NCBI RefSeq assembly: GCF_025854275.1
Contig: NZ_CP107567.1
Span: 7,316,001 to 7,380,000 of the forward strand
Reading direction: 5' to 3'
DNA length: 64,000 nt
DNA from: Streptomyces peucetius
GTDB taxonomy: Bacteria > Actinomycetota > Actinomycetes > Streptomycetales > Streptomycetaceae
Both the position numbers and the translations under genes were made by a program. Under the pieces are notes generated by a model, which was not told the origin of the DNA, ran no database searches, and saw only the letters and a program-made list of their open reading frames with translations. Shown one piece after another: positions 34,399 through 42,973 of this stretch (position 1 is the first letter of the stretch; each line of letters begins with the position of its first letter).

Positions 34399-37300
34399 TG
34401 GCCTTGAACCTTTCCATGGCGACTCGGATGTTCTCCCTGATGGTACGGAGGTTGTTGTCGACCACGGCCTTCTGCAAGCGGGACAGTTCGCCGTCGCCCG
34501 CCAGCGGCTTGCCGTTCTGGCCGATCCTGACTTCCTTGCCCTTACCGCCCTTGACGTGCGCGTGCGGCGGAGCGTGGTCATTGGAGTAGATCTGGATGGT
34601 GACGCCGCCCTCGTTGACGATCGTGCCCACGCCCGGGTATTCCGAGGCCGCGGCCAGGCCGGCCCCCGCCGGAACGGCAAGCGAAGCGGTGCGAACCGCC
34701 GCCGACTTGGGCTTCACCGGGCAGGCGCGGCCCTTGCCCTGCTTGGCGTCGTCGATGATCTTGCGGAACTTGTCCAGCGTCCGCTTGGCGGTGACGGAAT
34801 TTTCCAGGAAACCGCCGATGCCACTGGCCACCCGGACGATCGCCTTGCCGACGGACCATGCCTTGGCGACGGGCACGGCCTTCGCCAGCGTCCACAGGCA
34901 GCTTTCGATGTCGCCCTCGGTGAAGCAGCGTTCAAGGTCGCGGTAGCCGATCTCCTCCAGGAGGATCTCGCCGCCGTTTGCCTTCAACCAGTCGAAGATG
35001 CCCTGTCCGGCCAATGCCTTGGCCGCACGGAACGCATCGACGCACCCCTGGCCGCACTCCCTGAGCAGTAGGGCTTCCTCGTCCTGGGTGAGGTCCGGTC
35101 CGGTGTCGCCACCATTGGCCTCGAGCCGTTCCTTGACTGCCTGCCTCTCCTGCTCACGCTCGGCGGCCTCGGCGCGGTCGGCGGCCTTGTCCGCCTCCGT
35201 GGCGCTCTCCACCGCTCGGGAGGCGGCGCTCTCCGCGGCGGTTGCGTCCTTCTCCGCCCGGGCAGCGGTGGCCTGGGCATTGCCGGCGTCCTTCTCCGCC
35301 GCCGTGGCCGCGGAGCTCGCGCTGCCGGCATCGCGCTCGGCATCGGTCGCTTCACGATCGGCGGCCGCGGCCGCCGATTCTGCGTCGCTCGCGGCGAACG
35401 ATGCGTGCATGGCGTCGGCTCCGGCCTGCGCATCGTACTTCTGGGCGTTGGCGTCCGCCGTCTTCGCAGCTTCCGCGGCCTTGGCCGCTTCGGCGGCAGA
35501 GGCCCGGGCCGCGGCGACCGACTGGAGAGCCTTGGCCGCGTCCGCTGCGGCGGCAGCGGCAGCCTGTGCTGCGATCTTGGCGTCGCCGGCGGCCTTCGCT
35601 GCGAGAGCCTTGGCCGCGGCTGCCGCCTTCGCGGCCTCGTTGGCTTTGGCCTGGGCGGCAGCGGCCTGCTGTTCGGCGAGCGTCTTCGCGGTCTGGCCCA
35701 CGAGCACCGCGAAGGCGGCGGACGTGTCCGTTTCCCGGTACGGGCTGCCGACAGAGATGGCCTGGTTGGCGGCGACGGTTACGGCGTGCGCCGCGTCCCG
35801 GGCGCCGACGGCCGCCTGGCCGGCGGCGAAGGCGAAGCCGGCGGTCTTCACCGCCCACGCCGTGGTCTGGGCCGCCTCGGCCTTCGCCGCGGTCGCTTCC
35901 TGACGGGCTTTGATGGCGGCGGCCTGTGCCTTCTTCGCCTCGGCCTCCGCGTTGCGGGCGTTGGCCTTGGCCGCCGCGGCCGCGTCGATGGCCTCGGCCG
36001 CGGCGGCGTGGGCGGTGGCCGCAGCCGCACTGGTGGTGAGGTAGGCCGACCAGGCGCTGTCGGCCGCGGCACGGGAACGTGCCGCGGCAGCGTCCGCGCG
36101 GGTGGCGGCGGCGCGGGCGTTCACCGCTGACGTGGAAGCGTCGTTCGCGGCGGCCCGGGCCCGCCCCGCGGCGCCCGACGCGTCGTTGGCGGCGCTGCGG
36201 GCCGTGGTCGCGGCCTGCCGCGCCTCGCCGGCGCTGCTGGTGCCGTCAGCGGCTGCCGCGGCGGCTTCGAGCGCCGATGCACGCGAGGCCGTGGCGTTCT
36301 TGTTCCGCTCGGCCGCTTCGGCATTGGCCCGGGCGAGCGTGGCCCGCGCCTCTGCCGCCTCGGCGGCCATGCGCTTCTCGGCGGCGGTGGCACCTGCCGC
36401 CTCGGCGGAGCCGCGCGCACGCCCGGCTTCCTCCCGCTGGGTCTGGGCACGCTGTTCGGCGGCTGCGGCCTTTTGCCGCTCACGGGTGGCGGTGGCGTGC
36501 TCCCGGGTGGCGTTGGCCTTCTCGGCCTCCGCGATGCCGCGCTGTCTCTTCGCCTCGGCCGCGCCGGCCTTGGCCGTCTGCTCCGCCGCTTCGGCGGTCG
36601 CCTGCGCGTTCTTCGCCTTGGTGGCGTTGGCGGCTGCTTCCTTGGCCTGGGCGGCGGCGGCCGTGGCGGCGGCCTTCGCCTGGGCGGCGGCCTCCTGGGC
36701 GGCGACCCTGCGGAACTCGGTGTTGATGGCATGCGCCTGTGTCTTGCTCAGGGAGTAGAGCGCGCCGCTGTCGGCCACGGTGGCCTTGGCGGCGTTGGAG
36801 GCCGTCAGGGCCGCCTTCGCCGCCGCCGTCGCGGCGGCCGCGGACGCCTTGGCCACCTGGGCCGACTGCTGCGCGTACAGCAGACCCCGCCCGCGGGGCG
36901 CTTTCACGGCGTCCGCTATGGCGTATCCGGCGTTCTGGGCGGTGGTGGCCTGGGCGGCAGCGGCTTTGGCGGCGGCGGCGGCCTTGTCGGCAACCGGCAC
37001 CTTAGCCGCCGCGGCCTTGCGGGCCGCCGCGAGGTCGGTCTTGGCCTTGGTGAATTCTGCCGGCTTGGGGCGGAGGATGCTGTCGGGCCGTGCAGCCCAG
37101 TACTTCTGCCAGTAGAGGATCTGGTCGGCCCGCCAGGCCTGGTTCACAGCCTCGACCATGGCGGCTGTGGCCGTACGGACTTCCCGGGAGGCTTTGATCT
37201 CGGCTGCCACGATGTCGGCACGCGGCTTGGCCTGTGCCGCGTACTCGCTCTCCCACTCCGTGTGGGCCTGGAGCACCACCTCGGACAGCACACGGTGGAA

Positions 37301-38149
37301 GTCGATGGGGTTGGCGCTGTCGCAGCCTGCCCAGGCCATCTTGAGCAGTTCGACCTCGGAGCGGAACTCCATCGAGTTCGGCTCGGGGGTCTTCTTGGGG
37401 AACCCGCCATAGCGCAGGAAATTCGCCACGTCGTTGGCGGAGCCCGAGCCGCTGCCACCGTTGTGGCCCGGACCGAGCAGCTCGCTGCCGGCGAAGGACT
37501 GGTAGCTGCTCTCCCAGTTGTCCTCCGGAATCGGCAGACTTTTGAAGAGCTGGACGGCCTTGGCCATCGCCTCGTTGCCCGCTCGGGGAACGGGATCCCC
37601 CCATGCCTTGGGGTAGATGTCGCGCTGCGCGCCACCGAGGAAGGTGAGAACGCCGGCGGCGAACTCCGGGGCGAAGTAGTCCCGCCCGTCGAACGAGTTC
37701 GCCGAGGCGTAGGGCTTGTTGGCGGCGTTGAGGCTGTCGTGGCGCGCCCGGTACTGCTCGCCGTAGGCCGAGTCGGCGGCCTGGTCGCGGTCGTGCGCCT
37801 GTTTCACCGGTGCCCAGCCGGCCACGGTGTCCGTGAGTGCCGTGGCCACCTCGGCGTCGGTGCCCGCGAGTGCCTTCGACGCGGTGGCCTTCATCTCACT
37901 GCCGCCGAAACTGATGTAGCGGGCCGCCTGGCAGCGGTCCTCGCGAGCGTCGAAGCCGAGGCTGATGCGATTGCTTCGCAGCCATGGGTCGGTCGGGTGG
38001 TCGTTCGGCTCGTCAGCGGCCGCGGGGACGGCCGTGACGAGGCCGCCCAGGAGGGTCGCCGCGGTCGCCAAGATGATGCCTGACGTCATTCTCTTCGCCG
38101 GTCCGGCGCGTCTGCCGCGCCGTCGTCCGGGCAGGGGCACTCTTCGCAC
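34385..38149 (-). CDS. Large secreted alanine-rich polymorphic-toxin-like protein with DUF4160-like C-terminus
   Basis: A protein of up to 1254 residues. The arginine-rich start and hydrophobic stretch (about 21-48, ending VPAAADEP) form a signal peptide. An N-terminal globular domain (about 50-355) includes WESSYQSFAGSELLGPGHNGG. Residues about 355-1010 are alanine/lysine/glutamate-rich coiled coil, probably a stalk. A pre-toxin segment follows (LLRECGQGCVDAFRAAK ... GDIESCLWTLAKAVPVAK). The last 77 residues (34388-34618) carry IQIYSNDHAPPHAHVKGGKG, the DHxPPHxH pattern of DUF4160-like domains, here the likely toxic tip. The start may be GTG at 38149 or slightly downstream. It overlaps an immunity-like gene. 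Confidence 0.72.
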   Translation of the reverse strand: MRRVPLPGRRRGRRAGPAKRMTSGIILATAATLLGGLVTAVPAAADEPNDHPTDPWLRSNRISLGFDAREDRCQAARYISFGGSEMKATASKALAGTDAEVATALTDTVAGWAPVKQAHDRDQAADSAYGEQYRARHDSLNAANKPYASANSFDGRDYFAPEFAAGVLTFLGGAQRDIYPKAWGDPVPRAGNEAMAKAVQLFKSLPIPEDNWESSYQSFAGSELLGPGHNGGSGSGSANDVANFLRYGGFPKKTPEPNSMEFRSEVELLKMAWAGCDSANPIDFHRVLSEVVLQAHTEWESEYAAQAKPRADIVAAEIKASREVRTATAAMVEAVNQAWRADQILYWQKYWAARPDSILRPKPAEFTKAKTDLAAARKAAAAKVPVADKAAAAAKAAAAQATTAQNAGYAIADAVKAPRGRGLLYAQQSAQVAKASAAAATAAAKAALTASNAAKATVADSGALYSLSKTQAHAINTEFRRVAAQEAAAQAKAAATAAAAQAKEAAANATKAKNAQATAEAAEQTAKAGAAEAKRQRGIAEAEKANATREHATATRERQKAAAAEQRAQTQREEAGRARGSAEAAGATAAEKRMAAEAAEARATLARANAEAAERNKNATASRASALEAAAAAADGTSSAGEARQAATTARSAANDASGAAGRARAAANDASTSAVNARAAATRADAAAARSRAAADSAWSAYLTTSAAAATAHAAAAEAIDAAAAAKANARNAEAEAKKAQAAAIKARQEATAAKAEAAQTTAWAVKTAGFAFAAGQAAVGARDAAHAVTVAANQAISVGSPYRETDTSAAFAVLVGQTAKTLAEQQAAAAQAKANEAAKAAAAAKALAAKAAGDAKIAAQAAAAAAADAAKALQSVAAARASAAEAAKAAEAAKTADANAQKYDAQAGADAMHASFAASDAESAAAAADREATDAERDAGSASSAATAAEKDAGNAQATAARAEKDATAAESAASRAVESATEADKAADRAEAAEREQERQAVKERLEANGGDTGPDLTQDEEALLLRECGQGCVDAFRAAKALAGQGIFDWLKANGGEILLEEIGYRDLERCFTEGDIESCLWTLAKAVPVAKAWSVGKAIVRVASGIGGFLENSVTAKRTLDKFRKIIDDAKQGKGRACPVKPKSAAVRTASLAVPAGAGLAAASEYPGVGTIVNEGGVTIQIYSNDHAPPHAHVKGGKGKEVRIGQNGKPLAGDGELSRLQKAVVDNNLRTIRENIRVAMERFKANGGC

Positions 38150-38293
38150 TTCGCAGCCTGTCTGCTCGACGTATGGGTCAGCCCAGGAGGAAGTACGCCA
38201 AGGGCCCTGCGGTCCACAGGCGATAAGACATGCCGTGTGGATGCATGATGGTCCTGCTGGAAGGTGCGCTGGTCGGTGCGCTGTCCACGATAC

Positions 38294-38438
38294 GTGCGCT
38301 TGCCACGCACGGTTCTCCCCCGCCTTCCCCCCGAAGGCCCGGTGATCATCGCACGCCGGTCGGCAGCTTCGAAAGGGCGAATTTCCGCCGGTACGCTGGG
38401 GGTTGCACTCTCTGTTGAGGGAAGGTTCGGCCCAAGTG
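38294..38438. repeat. Right direct repeat flanking the toxin-immunity pair
   Basis: About 145 bases in the same orientation as 33702-33849, starting GTGCGCTTGCCACGCACGG and ending CGGCCCAAGTG. It lies upstream of the toxin gene, whereas the left copy lies downstream of the immunity gene. The hairpin of the left copy is only partly conserved here. Confidence 0.85.
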
Positions 38439-38700
38439 TACGGCGGTTGAACCGGCTTGGCCCTTTGCTAACGGGGGCGCCGCGAGATGCGATCGTGGTT
38501 TCAATACTGCGTGTCGGCCCGTGGGGTTACGTCGAACCGCGGTCACGGCTGAAGCGGCAAGGTGCCGAGGTACTGAAGGTGAAGGAGCAGGCGGCCGGGC
38601 CGCACGTTCGTCCGCACCTCGCGGTCCACGTGCGGAACCCGGCGCTCGCCGCATCCGCACGATCCGCCGCCGGTCGGCCGTGTGCTCGTCCGACAGCGGG

Positions 38701-38722
38701 CTCCGTGATCCGGATCACGGAG
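38701..38722. promoter_or_regulatory. 22-base perfect palindrome upstream of the PL3 pectate lyase
   Basis: Half-site CTCCGTGATCC followed directly by its exact inverse complement, 89-110 bases before the lyase start. The shape and length suit a dimeric regulator. It could also fold as a 9-base stem with a CCGG loop. Confidence 0.6.
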
Positions 38723-38810
38723 AAAGCCCGCTCTGCCCGGCAACCCCGCCTCCCGCGGTGGCGACCTGCACACGAAGGTCTGCACCCCCCACACCGAAGG
38801 GACCGGAACA

Positions 38811-39620
38811 ATGAGCCGACACGAGCGGAGCCCACGCCGCCGCAAGGCGTTCGCCGCGCTGGGCGCGGCGCTCGGGCTGACCGCCGCCGGCATCGTCACC
38901 AACAGCATGCTCACGACCGCCGGCGCGGCGTCCCCCTGGCCGACGCCCAAGGGCAACAAGGCGGTGACCGCCACCATCGAGGTCTCCGGGACCTACGACG
39001 GCGGCCTGAAGCGCTTCTACGGCAGCGGTGACCTCGGTGACGGTGGCCAGGACGAAGGTCAGGACCCGATCTTCAAGCTCAAGGACGGCGCGGTCCTGAA
39101 GAACGTCGTGCTCGGCAGCCCCGCCGCCGACGGCGTCCACTGCATGGGCAGTTGCACCCTCCAGAACGTCTGGTGGGAGGACGTCGGCGAGGACGCGGCG
39201 AGCTTCAAGGGCAAGTCGTCCGGCTCGGTCTACGCCGTCTACGGCGGAGGCGCGCGGAAGGCGTCCGACAAGGTCTTCCAGTTCAACGGCGCGGGCAAGC
39301 TCGTCGTCACCAAGTTCCAGGTGGCCGACTTCGGCAAGCTGGTCCGCTCCTGCGGCAACTGCTCGACGCAGTACCGGCGTTCGATCATCGTGAACGACGT
39401 CGACGTCACCGCGCCCGGGAAGTCGCTCGTCGGCATCAACAGCAACTACGGCGACACGGCGGCGCTGCGCAACATCCGTATCCACGGCGACGGCGGCCGC
39501 AAGATGGAGCTGTGCGAGCGTTACGAGGGCAACGACGACGGCGACGAGCCGAGGAAGATCGGCAGCGGCCCCGACGGCACCCATTGCCGCTACAGCTCCT
39601 CCGACATCAGCTACGACTGA
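38811..39620 (+). CDS. Secreted pectate lyase, PL3 family
   Basis: A 269-residue exported protein with a signal peptide (to about residue 40, TTAGAASP). The body is a small parallel beta-helix with PL3 features: VLKNVVLGSPAADGVHCMGSCTLQNVWWEDVGEDAASFKG, a CGNCSTQYRRSI segment and IGINSNYGDTA-like repeats, with paired cysteines. PL3 enzymes cleave polygalacturonate by calcium-dependent elimination. GAAGGGACCGGAACA precedes the ATG. Convergent with the CE8 gene that ends the pectin operon. Confidence 0.92.
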   Translation: MSRHERSPRRRKAFAALGAALGLTAAGIVTNSMLTTAGAASPWPTPKGNKAVTATIEVSGTYDGGLKRFYGSGDLGDGGQDEGQDPIFKLKDGAVLKNVVLGSPAADGVHCMGSCTLQNVWWEDVGEDAASFKGKSSGSVYAVYGGGARKASDKVFQFNGAGKLVVTKFQVADFGKLVRSCGNCSTQYRRSIIVNDVDVTAPGKSLVGINSNYGDTAALRNIRIHGDGGRKMELCERYEGNDDGDEPRKIGSGPDGTHCRYSSSDISYD

Positions 39621-39636
39621 GGACCCGGCGAAAGGT

Positions 39637-39673
39637 GAAGGCCCCCGCCCGGCGCGCGCCCGGCGGGGGCTTC
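39637..39673. terminator. Bidirectional terminator between PL3 and CE8 genes
   Basis: GAAGGCCCCCGCC pairs with GGCGGGGGCTTC (one bulged G), with a GC-rich loop. It lies between the two convergent stops. Confidence 0.75.
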
Positions 39674-39690
39674 CTTGGTGACCGCGCGGG

Positions 39691-40812
39691 TCAGTCCGCG
39701 CTCCGCCAGGGCGTCCAGCCGTCCAGATATACCTCGCGCGTCGCCGACGCCGCCCCGACGCGGTCCAGTTGCGGCCGGTTCTCCGGGACGGTGATCCGGG
39801 CCCCGGGGCCGTTGTTGCGGTACTCGGCGTACCGCTGGGCCTGCCACGGGTGGGCGTCGCGCATGTTCGTGTACGGCGCGACGGCGTCGATGCCCGGACC
39901 GATCCGGCTGTCGCGCACCACCAGCGACGGCCATGCGGTCGGGTCCGAACTCGGCACCCAAGGCCGCGACAGTTTGTACGCGCCGTCCTCGGCGCCGCTG
40001 GTGAAGCGGCACCGCACGGCGAGCATGCCGTACGGGTTCGCGCGGGCGGTGGACGGGGCGAACACCATGCCCTTGGGCGTGAAGTCCACGTCCCGGGCGA
40101 GCGTGTGGAAGCGGCAGTGCTCGAACACCGCGCGTGCCCGTCCGAAGACGAAGTCGACGTCGCCCTGGACGTGGCAGTGCGAGAAGTACTGCCGGGCGAC
40201 GGCGGACAGGGCGAGCGAGTCGGTGTACAGGGTGTCCTGGTGGCCGAGGAACCGGCAGTGGTGGAACGCCGAGCGGTCACCCATCACCTTGATCGCGACG
40301 GCCTGGGTGCCGCTGATCCCCGGATGGTCCGCCCGCAGCCAGTCGTTGGCGAAGGTGATCCAGCGGGCGGTGAAGCCGGCGGCGCGCACGGTGGTGGTGG
40401 CGGAGCCGCTGGTCCCGTAGGTCCCGGAGCCGTCCGGCCGCGGGGTGCCGGCCGCGTTGTCGTACACCAGGACGACGTCACGCGGGTCGCGGCCGGCGCC
40501 GATGAGGGTGAGACCGGCGCGCGACTCCGGGACCGTCACCACCTCGCGGTAGGTCCCCGGGGCGACGATCAGGGTGCGGCCGGGGCCGTCCGCCGCCGAC
40601 ACGGCGGCCTGGACGGTGGTGTGGTCGCCGAGCCCGCCGGGGTGGACGTACAGCGTCCCCGGCGTCAGCCGGGCCGTGGGCGAGCCGAACGGGCCGAAGG
40701 GCCCCGGCCGTCCGGCGGCGGCCGCCGGACGGTGGACGGCGAGGGAGAGCGCCGCTCCGGCGCCGGCGGCGAGCAGTGACCGGCGGGCGACGCCGGTGGA
40801 GTGTGTGGTCAT
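39691..40812 (-). CDS. Pectinesterase, CE8 family (Tat signal)
   Basis: A 373-residue exported enzyme that removes methyl esters from pectin, preparing it for the lyases. A twin-arginine signal (VARRSLLAAGAGAAL) precedes a beta-helix beginning TLYVHPGGLGDHTTVQAAV. Catalytic segments are FLGHQDTLY and GDVDFVFGRARAVFEHC, holding the two catalytic aspartates. It begins 18 bases after the PL1 gene and is the last gene of the pectin operon. Confidence 0.93.
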   Translation of the reverse strand: MTTHSTGVARRSLLAAGAGAALSLAVHRPAAAAGRPGPFGPFGSPTARLTPGTLYVHPGGLGDHTTVQAAVSAADGPGRTLIVAPGTYREVVTVPESRAGLTLIGAGRDPRDVVLVYDNAAGTPRPDGSGTYGTSGSATTTVRAAGFTARWITFANDWLRADHPGISGTQAVAIKVMGDRSAFHHCRFLGHQDTLYTDSLALSAVARQYFSHCHVQGDVDFVFGRARAVFEHCRFHTLARDVDFTPKGMVFAPSTARANPYGMLAVRCRFTSGAEDGAYKLSRPWVPSSDPTAWPSLVVRDSRIGPGIDAVAPYTNMRDAHPWQAQRYAEYRNNGPGARITVPENRPQLDRVGAASATREVYLDGWTPWRSAD

Positions 40813-40830
40813 GGTGGGTCCCTTCCGGGG

Positions 40831-42156
40831 TCAGCGCAGCCGGCCGGCGCCCGCGCGATGGGTGACCAGGGCGGGCACGGCCCGCGGGTGGTCGACGCGG
40901 GTCCGCAGGACGGGAGTCCAGCCGGCGTCGGGGCGGAGAGTCTCCTCGGGCACCTCCGCGTTGTGGACGGCCAGCAGGTCCACCGGCCGGCCGTTCACGT
41001 AGTTGTCCTCCGTCGTGACGGGCGCGTCCTTCCACTTCTTCAGGATCCGGCCGGCGCCGACACCGGCCGGGAGCGCGAAGGAGTTCCGTTCGGCCACGAG
41101 CTGTGACTCGGCTCCGATACCGAAGCTGTAGCCGTAGGTGTCCGGGTCGACGACGTAGTGGTTGTTGTACGCGTCGACCTTGCCGAAGCGGACGCGCGGG
41201 GCGCGCTCCACGATGTCCCGGAACAGGTTGTGGTGCAGGGTGACCCGCAGCCTGCCGCGGTCGGTGTCGCCGGCGCTGTCGCTGTTGCCGATCATCAGCG
41301 TCTTGTCGTGGTCGGCGAAGACGTTCCAGGAGGCGGTCACCAGGTCCGCGCCCCTGACGATGTCGAGCTCGCCGTCGTGCTGCTGGTACAGCTGCCCGTA
41401 GTACCTGGGCAGCGAACTGTCGGGGTGGCGCCCGTCGGTGAAGGTGTTGTGGTCGATCCACACATGGGTGGAGCCGTACACCACGAGGCTGTCGTACTCG
41501 GAGTTCCACGCCCCGTTCGCGCCGTCGGTGGGGTCCCACTGGGGGAAGCAGTCCAGCGGGCTCTCCAGGGTGAGGTTGCGGACGATGATGTTGTCCACGC
41601 CCTTGATCTGCAGACTGGCACCGACGATGCCCGCGTCCCGGCCGACGCCGACGATGGTGGTGTTGGCCGGCACGTACGCCTTGACGGCCTTCGCCTGGTT
41701 GTCGGCCGACCGGGCGCGCAGGTCCTCCTGCGGGCCGTCGACCGGGGTGTCGCGGCCCCAGACGTCGGGGTGGTAGTCGGCGAGGTAGGTGTCGAAGTCG
41801 TATCCCTCGGCCTCGAACGCTCCGCATCCGGACGCCGTGGCGTCGAGGGTGCCCTTGACCTTGATGATCCGGGGCGCGTCGCCGTCTGCCGCGAGCGCCG
41901 CTCTGAACTCCTCCCAGGTGGTGACGGTGTGGACGTGCGCGCGGTCGGCGTCCGCGCCGCCCGTGGTGCCGGTGCCGAGCGACGCCCAGCCGTCGTGGGC
42001 GGGCAGGGTACGCCGGGCCACCTCCCGGTCCCGGTCCCGGTCCCGGTCGCGGTCCTGGTGCGGCGCGGCTTCGGCGGTCGCGGTCACGGACAGGACCAGC
42101 GCGGTGCATCCCAGGACTGCCTTGACGGCGCGTCCCTGACGTCTCTTCACAGACAT
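40831..42156 (-). CDS. Secreted pectate lyase, PL1 family
   Basis: A 441-residue exported lyase. The signal peptide (ending TAEAAP) is followed by an odd (DR)n run encoded by repeated CGGGAC triplet pairs near 42020-42055. The beta-helix has the PL1 motifs NLTLESPLDCFPQWDP, STHVWIDHNTFTDG and ERAPRVRFGKVDAYNN, the last with the catalytic arginine. It probably cleaves pectate to unsaturated oligogalacturonides. It starts 19 bases after the CE12 gene in the same operon. Confidence 0.93.
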   Translation of the reverse strand: MSVKRRQGRAVKAVLGCTALVLSVTATAEAAPHQDRDRDRDRDREVARRTLPAHDGWASLGTGTTGGADADRAHVHTVTTWEEFRAALAADGDAPRIIKVKGTLDATASGCGAFEAEGYDFDTYLADYHPDVWGRDTPVDGPQEDLRARSADNQAKAVKAYVPANTTIVGVGRDAGIVGASLQIKGVDNIIVRNLTLESPLDCFPQWDPTDGANGAWNSEYDSLVVYGSTHVWIDHNTFTDGRHPDSSLPRYYGQLYQQHDGELDIVRGADLVTASWNVFADHDKTLMIGNSDSAGDTDRGRLRVTLHHNLFRDIVERAPRVRFGKVDAYNNHYVVDPDTYGYSFGIGAESQLVAERNSFALPAGVGAGRILKKWKDAPVTTEDNYVNGRPVDLLAVHNAEVPEETLRPDAGWTPVLRTRVDHPRAVPALVTHRAGAGRLR

Positions 42157-42175
42157 GGTGCGGCTCTCTTCCGTT

Positions 42176-42973
42176 TCAGCCGGCCTGCGGCCAGGTGATC
42201 CATGACTCGGGGATCTCGTCGTCGAGACGGCGTACGTCGCGCGGCGCGAGCACACGGGCCCGCAGCAGCTCTTCCGTGACCATCCGTGCGACCGCGATCG
42301 CGCCCGGCGGGTTGAAATGGGTGTTGTCCTGTTCGGTTGACGTCCAGTTGAAGTACGCCTTCGTCCCCTCGGGGCCCAGCTCCTGCCAGCGGGCGATGGA
42401 GCGGGCCTGGATGTCCAGGAGCGCGGTGCCGGTCGCGGTGGCGACCGCCCGCATCGCCGCCGGGTAGTCGCCGTGGGTGGGGACCGCGGAGCCCTGCGCG
42501 TCGAACCTGCGCCGCTCGACGGAGGTCGCGAGCACCGGAACGGCGCCACGTGCGCGGGCCCCCTCGACGTAGCGGCGCAGGTGTTCCTGGTACGTCGACC
42601 ACGGCTCGGTGTACCGCGTGGGGTCGGCGCTCTTCGCGTCGTTGTGGCCGAACTGCACGAGCAGCACGTCACCGGGGCGGATCCGGTCCCAGACGGCGTC
42701 CAGCCGGCCCTCGTCGACGAAGCTCTTCGAACTGCGGCCGTTCACCGCGTGGTTGTCGACGCGCAGGGCCTTGCCCAGGAAGAAGGGGAACGCCATGCCC
42801 CATCCCGTCTCCGGGGCGGCGTCGGCGTACTTCTGCGCGGCGGTCGAGTCGCCCGCGATGAACAGCGTGCGCGTCCGGCGGCCGTCGGCGCGGGCCGGGG
42901 CGGCCGGGGCCGCGGCGATCGTGAGCGGGACGCCCGCGACGGCCGCGACCACCTGGCGTCGGGTGGGCGTCAC
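42176..42973 (-). CDS. Rhamnogalacturonan acetylesterase (CE12, SGNH hydrolase)
   Basis: A 265-residue esterase with a short export signal (TRRQVVAAVAGVPLTIAAAPAAPARA). The SGNH blocks are visible: FIAGDSTAAQKYAD (Ser nucleophile), NHAVNGRSSKSF, LVQFGHNDAKS and DNTHFNPPGA (catalytic Asp/His). CE12 members deacetylate rhamnogalacturonan I backbones. The GTG start overlaps the preceding stop as GTGA, so it is coupled to the binding-protein gene. Confidence 0.9.
   Translation of the reverse strand: MTPTRRQVVAAVAGVPLTIAAAPAAPARADGRRTRTLFIAGDSTAAQKYADAAPETGWGMAFPFFLGKALRVDNHAVNGRSSKSFVDEGRLDAVWDRIRPGDVLLVQFGHNDAKSADPTRYTEPWSTYQEHLRRYVEGARARGAVPVLATSVERRRFDAQGSAVPTHGDYPAAMRAVATATGTALLDIQARSIARWQELGPEGTKAYFNWTSTEQDNTHFNPPGAIAVARMVTEELLRARVLAPRDVRRLDDEIPESWITWPQAG

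Noticed and set aside
34998..38083. Plus-strand open frames across the alanine-rich protein
   Set aside because: Repetitive GCC/GCG codons on the minus strand create Gly/Arg/Ala frames opposite; no independent start signals.
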